NCBI GenBank assembly: GCA_963920635.1
Contig: OY987303.1
Location: 56,239,778 to 56,303,777, forward strand
DNA length: 64,000 bases
Direction of reading: 5' to 3'
Source: Pseudeuparius sepicola
Lineage: Eukaryota; Arthropoda; Insecta; Coleoptera; Anthribidae
A program made the position numbers and the translations under genes. The notes beneath the pieces are model-generated. The model ran no database searches. It had not been told where the DNA came from and was given only the letters and a program-made list of their open reading frames with translations. Of the stretch, positions 54,908-64,000 are shown piece after piece; the first letter of the stretch is position 1; the number at the start of each line of letters is the position of its first letter.

Positions 54908-56087
54908 GTGGAAAAGTGTGATAATAATCATCATGATGGCTCATCCTCGCCAAACATATTCTGCATTCCTCCGGAAATTAGAGAAGAGGCACAAAAGATG
55001 AATGATCAGTTGCTTCCACAGAAGTCGAAAAGTGTTTACTTAAAAACTTATACAATGTTTAAAGACTGGTGCAAAATGAAGAATATTGAAACAATTTCTG
55101 AAAATATATTATTGGTATATTTTCGAACGCCAGCTGAAAACAAGAAATCATCAAGCTTGTGGGCAACGTTTTCTATGTTAAAATCCACGATTTCATTGAA
55201 GGAAAATATTGACATTTCGAAGTATTTTAAACTGGTAGCATTTTTGAAAAGGCAAAATACTAATTATGTAGCGAAAAAATCACTTGTTTTTAAAGAAGAT
55301 GAAATTGCACGATTTTTGAGAGACGCACCAGACGAAGTGTTTTTAACAGCAAAGGTACCTACCTAAATATGCCTCGTTCTAGTTTAAATATATATATATA
55401 TATACATATTTACAATAAACAATAATTACTTTATTACTTACTAGGTTGTACTTGTTATCGCAGTTGCTGGTGCATGTAGAACAGACGAACTTTGTAATAT
55501 GCTTCGAAAAGACTTGGATGTTCGAGACGATATGATCGTTATTGATATTTCTACTAGTAAAAATGGAACAGCACGAAAGTTTGTTATCATGAAGCCAGTT
55601 TGGGTCGAAGTTGTTAAAAAGTATATTCAAAAACGGCCTACCCCAGATTTACCACGCTTATTTTAGCGGAAAATTGTGGCGATCTTATAACTGTAAAACA
55701 GCACGGAGGTTGGAAATCTTCCACTGTTGTCGAAGGGTATATTGAAGAATCTCGGGCTTCTAAAAAAGAATAGCTAAAATGGTTGAAGGGCCAGTTTACA
55801 GTGCTATATCAGTACCTGTAGTTGCGCAGAGCGATAACACTATCCATCCAAATGATAGTCATAATGAACCTCGTGATGAACAGTTATTTGATATTGGTAG
55901 TTCTAGTTCCTTTGCTAATATAGAATCGAGAAATCCCACCAGTGTTACACAAAACATATCAGATAATATTCACTTAAACAATCAACACATTAATATTCCG
56001 GTTACAAATACAAGCACTGCAACAGGTTTAATTAATATGACTAATTACAATTGCAAAGTCAGTTATTACATTAATAATAATAATTAG
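54908..56087 (+). pseudogene. Crypton-type tyrosine recombinase, degenerate
   Basis: Exon 1 (to 55354) encodes the N-terminal core-binding domain: SVYLKTYTMFKDWCKMKNIE, SSSLWATFSMLKSTISLKEN and DISKYFKLVAFLKRQN. After an intron with TAG acceptor, exon 2 (from 55445) starts VVLVIAVAGACRTDELCNML with the first catalytic Arg. The frame then closes at about 55664. The next in-family segment, with HGGWKSSTVVEGYIEES and the presumed nucleophile Tyr, follows in another frame after an evident internal deletion. A Ser/Asn-rich tail continues in a third frame to 56087. These are the landmarks of insect Crypton-like recombinases. First in-frame ATG is 54998. The gene is dead: deletion, frameshifts and stops. 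Confidence 0.75.
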
Positions 56088-56837
56088 TTTTAGTTGTAAT
56101 TTGTAATTTTTGTTTTCCCAAATACTTAAATAAACGTTGTTTCATCAGCTGTTGTTACTAATTTTAGGTTAGAACGGTTAGGTGGAGGTGGGGGAAGGGA
56201 AGGTTAGATTTCTGTTTTGTGGGCAGAGTCCACAAGTAAAAATATCTACATTGGCGTGTGTTCAGCGTTTAATACAAATTGAAAAAAATCAGTGAAATAA
56301 GTAAGCAGGGTTGTATAATAATACGAAATTGTGCCGTACATAGAAGAGCCTGATACTAGTGACCCGTGACGTCAATTCATTATTGACCCCTAACTTCTCG
56401 GGTTAATGATGGGTCAATAATACATGCTTTTTAGGGTTAGTAGTGGAAAAAATAATTTATATTTGTTTCATTTCATTCGTCTTTGGCACCCAATTGAAGT
56501 CATCATTTTACGCTGCCAGATAAAAGTGTTAGATAAGGATATTAGATTGAAATGATGTTTTTTGCAAACCCTGTGGCAAAGGAGTACCTAGGTAATTTTT
56601 TAAACTTTATCAAATATTTACTTTCTGAGATTTCCGGCAACAAAAAGTACCTATTTTGTAGATCAACACTGTAAAACTCCACTTCGTCAAAGAAGTGTTT
56701 AAATTAGATTTGTGCCTCTTTATGGCTGAATCGATTATTCCTCTCTATAAATTAATTATTTTAAAACTAAAATGGCGTAAAAAACAAGCTCCCGACGAAA
56801 GTATTTTGAGAAAGAACACTTTGGAACTAGAAAAACA

Positions 56838-57413
56838 TTTTTTATTTTACTTCCTTGAAAACACCTTATTTTCATCTGTTTTAGCAATAATGAAAGATGG
56901 GGTTTTTCGGGCTAGCGCACGGAAACAGCGCATGGAAAAACTTTCCGTGCGCTGAATAAAAATACCGAATATATGGCTTTAAAATAGAAATATACAGCAG
57001 AGTAAACTAAATTTAAGAAACTCTATATGCTCTCTGATATTTAACATATACCTATTTTGTATTTTAATTCGTAAGTGTTTCAATATTTAGATACATTTCT
57101 GTAATATTTTTGACGTTTTATTCACCTTATCTATAATTTGAGAGTAACCATGGAAACGCATCATACATACCAAACACTATATTGTCTGCATTGTTTATTT
57201 TTTGTCAATTAAATTTATTATAATATGCCGATAAAATGTTTTAAGTTTCCGTTTTCAAAGAAGTATAATAAAAAATATCGTTCATCACACGTCGAGAAAT
57301 AGATTTTTCCGTGCTTGCATGACTTCCCGTGTTCGGCTGCGCCTCACACGAGAATTTGTCACGCGCGCACGGAAAAATCTTTATTTCCAGACTCGTAATG
57401 AAATATACTATAG
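56838..57413. repeat. Dispersed palindromic element, copy B
   Basis: Counterpart of 50346-50957 in the same orientation. It lacks a ~45-bp block present in copy A (around 50640-50685). Its right border lies 36 bp before the next mariner-like element. Confidence 0.75.
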
Positions 57414-57448
57414 TGAAATAAGTTATTTGTTTGTAATTTTTAATTGTA

Positions 57449-59823
57449 CAGGGTGGCCCATCCAAGCGGAAAAAGTGTGCTACGTGGAGACAGGTTAACA
57501 TAAAATCGTCATTCAAAAAATGAGGTTGTAGTAAAAATTAAGGGGAATTCGAGGGTGTACCCTAATTTTGTATACGGGGGTCGGTAAAAAAGTTATCGCT
57601 AAAAAACATTTTTTGCAAAATAAAAAACATATTTTTTTACCTACACATCCATTAGAGAATCTTTAAGTAGTATTCCCGAATATTCAGTTTTTTAATATAA
57701 CTTCCGGTTATAGCGGAAATGAAACTGGTTTTCTCTATTTTACAACTTACACATTTCTCTTAACCATTACAGGATTCCTTTTTTAATTCTGAATCCAACG
57801 ATATATAATTTGACCTATTTATCTCCAACCGTTTCCGAGATATTTATCAGAGAAGCTCCATCATACTAGATACATGGTCTCATGGTCGGTGTCTGATGTT
57901 CGATCTGAGTAGGCCAAACAATAAAACCAAATATATGACAAATCAAGTCGGCCATGATAATAAAACTGACAAGCGAATAGGCTGAATGTTAAAGTGGCTA
58001 TAGCCATTCAACTGCATTCAACTTAATTAAAAATCTCGTGGAAATTATGAAACATTTATTATTTTTACTACTGTCATATTTATTATAACAACAACAATAT
58101 GATTAGTTATTAAAAATTAGTTAGAAGTTCATTTACATTAAATGTTCAAAATGGTTTCCATTATTATTTATTATTTACACATAAGTCTTTTTAAGAAATT
58201 TTTTCGGACATTTTCAAAGATTAAGGGACGATTGTTTAAACTATCAATTTCTAATTTTACTCGTCTTTTAATCTCCTCAACATTTTCGAGGCGGTTCTTA
58301 TAAACTTTATTTTTTAAATGCCCCCACAAGAAAAAATCCAAGGGGTTAAATCTGGACTACGTGGCGGCCACCTTATCGTTCCATGTTTACCAATCCAATT
58401 TTCAAACGAATTGTTCAAAAATTCCGTTATGGGCCCACAGTTATGGAAGGAAGCCCCATCTTGCTGCCATATTAATTGTCTTTCTTGGAGTTGGTTAAGA
58501 AAAATTAATGGCAACTGGTCAAAGTATTGTTCCAATTCGTTCTGGATTAAATGTAGGTATTTCCTACCTGTCATACTTCCCGAATAAAATAGAGGGCCCA
58601 TTATAAAATTTCCCACAATTCGGCACCAAACACCCACGGAATTTCTGCCGGATTTCACAACTTCACGAAATGCCCGTGGATTGTCAACAGACCAAAATAT
58701 ACTATTTTCCGGTTGTATATTCCCGCCGTTGTAAATGTAGCTTCATCGGACCAAATAATTTGTTTAAAAAATCCAGCTCCACCTCTTGCAAAATAAAAGT
58801 TTAACATTGTTTGACAATATTCCAGTCTTCTTGCAGCATCTCCAGGGAATAGCCTTTGAACAGGTAATATTTTGAAGGCTTTAAATTTGCTTAATTTCAT
58901 TACCCTTTGTATTGTAGACCGGGGAATTTGTAAGTCTCTCGCTGCATCTCTCTGAGATTTTTCGTTATTTCTTCTGAAATAATTTAAAATTCGTTCTCTC
59001 TCGTCCTCACTAATTCTAAACCCTTTTTTCTCTTGCTAATCACACTTCCTGTCGATCTGAATCTTTGATACAGCTTACATATATAAATGAAGCACTCGGA
59101 ACATTTCTATTTGGATATTTACGAGAATACTCCCTCAAAGTTTCAACGTATCTTTTATCATTTTTGATGAAGATCTCTAAAATATCACAGCATTCTTCTT
59201 TCAAAAACATTTTTTAAACTGCAACTACTAACAGCTTCAGCAACAAAATTTTAGACTAATCTGACACGTAAATAGAAATATTGAATTGACAGCCTACTCG
59301 ATTGTCAGTTTTATTATCATGGCTGACTTGATTTGTCATAAATTTGGATTTATTGTTTGGCCTACTCAGATCGAACATCACCGACCATGAGACCATGTAT
59401 CTAGTTTGATGCAGCTTCTCTGATAAATATCTCGGAAACGGTTGGAGATAAATAGGTCAAATTATATATCGTTGGATTCAGAATTAAAAAAGGAATCCTG
59501 TGATGGTGAAGAGAAATGTGTAAGTTGTAAAATAGAGAAAACCACTTTCATTTCCGCTATAACCGGAAGTTATATTAAAAAACTGAATATTCGGAAATAC
59601 CACTTAAAGGGTCTCTAATGGATGTGTGGGGAAAAAAATAAATTTTTTTTATTTTGCAAAAAATGTTTTTTCGCGATAACTTTTTTACCGACCCCCGTAT
59701 ACAAAATTAGGGTACACCCTCGAATTTCCCTTAATTTTTACTACAACCTCATTTTTTGAATGACGATTTTATGTTAACCTGTCTCCACGTAGCACACTTT
59801 TTCCGCTTGGATGGGCCACCCTG
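57449..59823. mobile_element. Mariner-like element, 2.4 kb, long TIRs
   Basis: CAGGGTGGCCCATCCAAGCG and its complement, flanked by TA (57447-57448, 59824-59825). The arms extend over roughly 500 bp and remain highly similar (for example ACGGGGGTCGGTAAAAAAGT in both). A broken transposase is encoded on the - strand. Confidence 0.9.
58314..59205 (-). pseudogene. Mariner-like transposase, frameshifted
   Basis: Near 59205 the - strand encodes a DUF4817-like start (KEECCDILEIFIKNDKRYVE). Stops and frame changes follow. The catalytic part shows the first Asp in IIWSDEATF (58655-58900 frame), the second Asp in IWQQDGASFHN and the third in WPPRSPDLTP (58314-58658 frame), 35 residues after the second. 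The two catalytic frames are separated by a frameshift near 58656. Inactive, but clearly from the same broad group as the HTH fragment at 38961. Confidence 0.85.
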
Positions 59824-60003
59824 TACCTGCCTAATTTAAGAATGCAGATTAATTCTTGTTTCTTGACCGTATAGTTCTAGTTCTCGGTAGCTACAAACAC
59901 TCAACATTCCCGTTGCGCTACCATTTTCCCACTCTCCAAAACGAATTCCCCAAATCGTGGCAGCGTCCAGCGTGTGCATGAAACAATCAGCAGCTCCCTC
60001 TGG

Positions 60004-61032
60004 GGGTCCAGGACAGTTCGGCGCCGTCGATTCGGCGCGGCTGTTTCGGCGCGGCCGATTCGGCGCCAATTTTTCAGGAATAATAAAATAAATAGATGGT
60101 AGTAAATTCGGAAAAATTTATGTACACAAAAAATAAAATTACGTATACATAAAAGGAGAAATACAAAAAGTACGTGGTCATAATATGTAAATATATGCAC
60201 TGGAAAATATTTATAGAAAGCATCAATTCAGTCCCATCTCGAAATTATGGGCGATACCTCTCAAAAAGTCCAGGATATTCCGGTTTTCAAAGTCGGTTAC
60301 CAACCGGCATATCCTTTCGTCAGCTTCTCTATATTTTCTCAGCATCTGAGCTGGTTCATGGCCTGCGACAATCTGTTCTAAATACAAATCCCGGCCACTC
60401 TGGATTTTTCTCAACGAATCGATGAACCGCCATATTGTTGGGTGGTCCATCCCCAATTCGTTTTGCAGTCTTCTATTTGCTACTTCTGAATGGTTGTTGG
60501 TTCGATCTATCCCCTGCAAAACCCTTTCATGAAGGTTCCACATTTCCACGCTGAATATGGGAGTGCGCCTCATATTTCCTCTTCTTCCTGGTCTGCCTAT
60601 GTAATTGTCTTCAAACCAGTTCATAAGCCCTTGCAGCTCGTTTGGTATATTGTTCGAAAGCTGATCAACAGCGTTATCCAACTGGTTAGGTGGAACATAT
60701 GCCAGACTCAGAATCATTCTAGCTTGTAGGGCAAAATCTGGTTCGTTGTTGTATCTCTGTCTAAGTCCCTGCTGGGCAAGGTGTCTAAAAGCGTCAAAAT
60801 TGTAACGAAAAATATTACAGAACTATCAACATCTAAACGAAAAGAAAAGTGGTATTCACGTTACATTTCCTTTTCTAATTTATTTCTGAGAAGCAACAAA
60901 AATATGCTATTATAATATGCTGTAGGTAGCTATTGTTTGGGGTACTTTATGTTACAACAATATCTCTCTGCGCCGAAACGGCCGCGCCGAAACGGTGGCG
61001 CCGAATTGGCCGCGCCGAAAAGTACGAACCCC
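60004..61032. mobile_element. MULE (Mutator-like) element with TTCGGCGC-rich ends
   Basis: Each end contains about four copies of TTCGGCGC(C/G), in opposite orientation (60017-60066 and about 60970-61022), outside which GGGTCC/GAACCC form the tips. The target duplication CCCTCTGG is at 59996-60003 and 61033-61040. It encodes a C-terminal piece of MULE transposase and is inserted into a reverse copy of repeat R. Confidence 0.75.
60223..60810 (-). pseudogene. MULE transposase, C-terminal fragment
   Basis: The ATG-initiated frame 60223-60717 and the open sequence upstream to about 60810 (NFDAFRHLAQQGL, then PDFALQARMILSLAYVPPNQ) encode the C-terminal region of insect MULE transposases: IFSVEMWNLHERVLQGIDRT, then NNHSEVANRR and HPTIWRFIDSL. 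The DDE catalytic core and zinc finger are absent, so this is a remnant carried by a non-autonomous element. Confidence 0.8.
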
Positions 61033-61140
61033 CCCTCTGGAGACCCACGTAGCTGCTCTCCGGACATTTCCAGAAGTTCGTTCTAAACGGATCTTCTTCG
61101 GCTCCCGCCACATCAATTTCTGTCGCCTAACTTTTTCATT
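61033..61140 (-). repeat. Dispersed repeat R, reverse copy
   Basis: Reverse complement resembles 12415-12560 and 44175-44320 (TCGAATGAAAAAGTT, GACAGAAATTGA, GGAGCCGAAGA). The MULE is inserted at its end. Confidence 0.55.
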
Positions 61141-61392
61141 CGATAAATAAGGTCATGGGGTGGGGGGGTGAGTGACGTTAATTGTTCGGATTTCAATTTG
61201 ATGAGGGTTTTGGAAGGTACCTACTAAACTTTTTATATCTCCGATATTTTCTTGCTCCCTGACCAGTAGGTACACATTACATACTCGCCAACAGGCCCTA
61301 AAGCGAACCTCAAATGTCGCAGGCGCCCTGATATACACAAGGTCCAACTTTTTTTATTTATTTTTAATCATCACTGCATGTAGCCTCTTATA

Positions 61393-61800
61393 CAGGGTGA
61401 GTTTTTTCGATGCCCACTATGGGGATCTCGGGAACTAGCAGAGCTAGAACAAAGGTTAAATGGGGAAAGAATTGCAGTTTTGAATGCTCAATCTAATGCA
61501 CCTTTTGGATTTTTAAAAAAGTTCATGGCACACTAAATATTTTGAAAAGAGTGATTTTTTGCTATTTCATCAGATCTCTGTAGCTCCCTTATTTCTGATT
61601 ATACAGAAAAACTGTAGAGACAAAAATTGTAGGGATTTTTGAGATATGACATAAACTTATGTTTTTTAAAATGTAAATCATAGTTGGCTGTGGCCTTATA
61701 AAATCGACCATTTTTTGAGATTTCCAAAAATATAATACTCTGCATAGTTATTATAAAAAATAAAAGAACTATGGCAAATTTTCTGATTTTTTTAAATTTT
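61393..61800. mobile_element. One-sided mariner-type element end
   Basis: TA then CAGGGTGAGTTTTTTCGATG. The following CCACTATGGGGATCTCGGGA and GGTTAAATGGGGAAAGA parallel the MITE at 13159. No right end is found before Penelope sequence starts. Confidence 0.5.
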
Positions 61801-61835
61801 CACATAGTCAGCCATGGAATATTTTCATAATTACG

Positions 61836-62715
61836 GGGTCTCCTTTATCACCATTCATAAGCAATGTATTCATAATGTTTGGTTGAGATATTATGTAGAT
61901 GACATATTTGTCATAAGGGAACATGGAGTAGATGATTTAAATTCATTATTAAATTATATAAACTCACAAGAAACTTAGATGAAGTTTTGTCTAGAAATTT
62001 AAAATAATAATCAATTACCTTTCTTAAATCAGATAGTATACAAACTAGTAGCTATAGAAAACCAACACATACTAATAGATACCTCCATTTTAACTCCAAT
62101 CATCATATTACTGTTAAGAAAGGAGCAGTAATTAAAAGTTTGTATGACTGGGCTAAAACGATTTGTTCTAATAACACAAAATTTGAGGAGGAAATTAAAA
62201 CATGTTCTTGAAAAGAATAGTTATCCTATTGAATTTGTCGAGCAAGTTTTTCTGGATTTCCAACAAAATAACAATGCTAATAGTATCAGAGAAATAAATT
62301 TGGTGGACCGATTACTAAATTTAATCATTCCTTATATTTCTGGACTATCAGATAAGTTAAAACGCATAGGCAATCGTTTTAATGTCAGAACAGAATTTAA
62401 AATCAAAAATACATTAAAATTGATTCTAGTTAAAACGAAACCATTTAATGATGAGGTACAAAGTTAAAAAAAAAAATTTCATTTATAAAATTCATTGTGA
62501 CTGTGGAAAGTTCTATGTTGGGGAGACTAGTAGCCCAAAATCAAACTTCAAAGTTAAAAATATTTAGTGAACACTCTTTTAGTAACAATCATAGGATTTT
62601 GTGGGATAGGTCGAGATCATTTCTTAAAGAAGAAGTATTAAATAGACGAAAAATAAAAGAGACAGCATTTATTCTAGGAAGTATGGACAATATTGTGTTG
62701 GTGAATGTTCAGTGA
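61836..62715 (+). pseudogene. Penelope-like retroelement, decayed (RT and GIY-YIG remnants)
   Basis: Reverse-transcriptase pieces in several frames: GSPLSPFISNVF at 61836, RYYVDDIFVI near 61890 with the YVDD active site, and KPTHTNRYLHFNSNHHITVK near 62060. The linker 62144-62467 contains LKHVLEKNSYPIEFV and IIPYISGLSDKLKRIGNRFN. A GIY-YIG-type endonuclease start (FIYKIHCDCGKFYVGETSS) is encoded from about 62478, and an end segment near 62570-62710 has HRILWDRSRSF and RRKIKETAFI. The order RT-linker-GIY-YIG is diagnostic of Penelope elements. Several stops and shifts make it inactive. Confidence 0.85.
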
Positions 62716-64000
62716 AATGCAGTAAAATATTATTGTCAGTTATTCAAAGATAAGTTAGTATAGATAATAACATGATCTTTGAGAAAGGAGGAAGATTTAT
62801 TCTCCGAAAGCTCAGGAAACAAATTTGTTGATGATATTTTTTGAGTTAAACTTTCAGAGTTTCGTTCATGTACTGTTAAGAATTTATGAATTTTCCAGGC
62901 AACTTGAAAAGTTGCCTTTTAATCAGTTTGGTGACGAAAAACCCAATTAAAAATTAAATGGATAGCTATACTAAAATAGAGCAACTCTTACGCCTGGCGT
63001 AAACAACAGCACGTGCGTTGAGATATTCGTCAGGGCCGCACTGAGGCACGACCTTTATTTAATTTTAGTTTTATAATTTTTTACATCAAAATATTTCGGA
63101 AAAGAATTATTGGCTTAATTAAAATGGTTCAAAACATCGATAAAATTATTTGTGAGTGTCTAAATAGCTGAAAACAACAAGATAAAACCGCATAACTACA
63201 CTTTCGCGCTCGAGTACGTCCCTGTTGCCGAGTCGGGTGAAATTTTATAGCCTACCGACCAATCGCGGATCGTCATTGAACACGTGGTTTTATTTACGCC
63301 GGGCGTACGGACTGCTCGATTTTAGTATAGATACTGTTTATTGACGTATACATACTTCACACAGTAGCAGGTAGATACCTAATTAGATGCCCACCGAACG
63401 AGGTGCTGAATTCCGCTAGAAACGCATTGTCTAATGAAACTACAATGCTGGAAATTCGTTAATTGGCAGATCCGGATTCCATTCAGCGCGGATCGTTTGT
63501 CCCTCCAACTCGATTACCTTTTGTGCGGAATTGTTCACCTGTGCGTTGACCATGCGAAACCCCGGCTGATATTACTTAATAATTGCATGCTAACCGAAAC
63601 AGCTTATACACACGGCATTCCATAACTGGGACGCAACACAGGTACCCCACGATAATTGGTAATTAGCTTTTATAATAGTATACACAGATAGAGAGCCAGA
63701 GATATGAGTACAGAGATTTTAACTGGTCGTGGATTTGATACCAAAAGCACCCCTTTGAAGTTTGTTTTAGATTTTTTAAAATCGCCAACAATAAAACAAA
63801 ATTGCTATCATACTTGGAAACGTTTTTAGTGCCACTGGTTCACGCACAGCACGATAAGGTTGTAAATTATTCGACACCTCACATTAAATTTAATTTGAGA
63901 ATAACGACGATTCCCATACATTTGGCAACGGTGCCCGGCTTGTAGTCTGACGGCTTTTGCTTTTTAGTTGCGCGCCGTGTCTAGTTTGTCTGCTCCCGCG
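62716..64000. other. No gene recognised
   Basis: 62716-62900 may be the Penelope 3' region. From about 63360 the composition becomes more balanced and low in repeats (for example ATTGCATGCTAACCGAAACA), like single-copy host sequence or a conserved non-coding element, but no exon can be defended. Confidence 0.4.

Overview
This is insect nuclear DNA: AT-rich, with spliced genes, arthropod core promoters (TATA box plus a TCAGT-like initiator) and a dense load of DNA transposons. A beetle is plausible, but the order is a guess. The host content is a tandem array of three UDP-glycosyltransferase (UGT) genes on the + strand, at 1161-7034, 8912-11684 and 14079-41048. Each has five exons of identical lengths (454, 362, 223, 217 and 289 nt) and gives an intact 514-aa protein. 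Flanks were duplicated with the genes, including a TATA box and a downstream tRNA-Pro that is still intact only behind copy 2.

The third UGT has a 24.5-kb intron 3. It holds a mariner-like element (17648-39823), and inside that sits a complete-ended Polinton/Maverick (18484-38940, 20,457 bp) with 6-bp target duplications (AACACT), AG...CT termini and 1,462-bp terminal inverted repeats that are almost identical. The Polinton encodes a double-jelly-roll-type major capsid candidate, a penton-type minor capsid protein (one copy in each TIR), an adenain-type protease split by a -1 frameshift at A_AAA_AAC, a packaging ATPase, a chromodomain integrase, a BIR-RING protein, a membrane protein, two paralogous fibre/coiled-coil-like proteins and several conserved unknowns. 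The family B DNA polymerase survives only as its C-terminal part. Two + strand genes, each with the same TATA-30-TCAGT promoter, stand out: a 70-aa protein with one GTSF1-type CHHC zinc finger and a 180-aa protein with a Maelstrom-like E...C-x2-H...C arrangement. Both resemble piRNA-pathway factors, which suggests that the element carries its own piRNA-interference or piRNA-mimic module. This is the most interesting candidate in the window.

From 41 to 64 kb no intact host gene is recognised. The stretch holds a 1.7-kb foldback element with an 8-bp TSD and a ~600-bp internal palindrome, a Penelope-type hammerhead ribozyme, two mariner-like elements with broken transposases, a pair of ~0.5-kb dispersed palindromic elements, a Crypton-type tyrosine recombinase pseudogene, a MULE fragment with (TTCGGCGC)n ends, and a decayed Penelope retroelement with RT and GIY-YIG remnants. 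All splice sites, boundaries and identities were read by eye.
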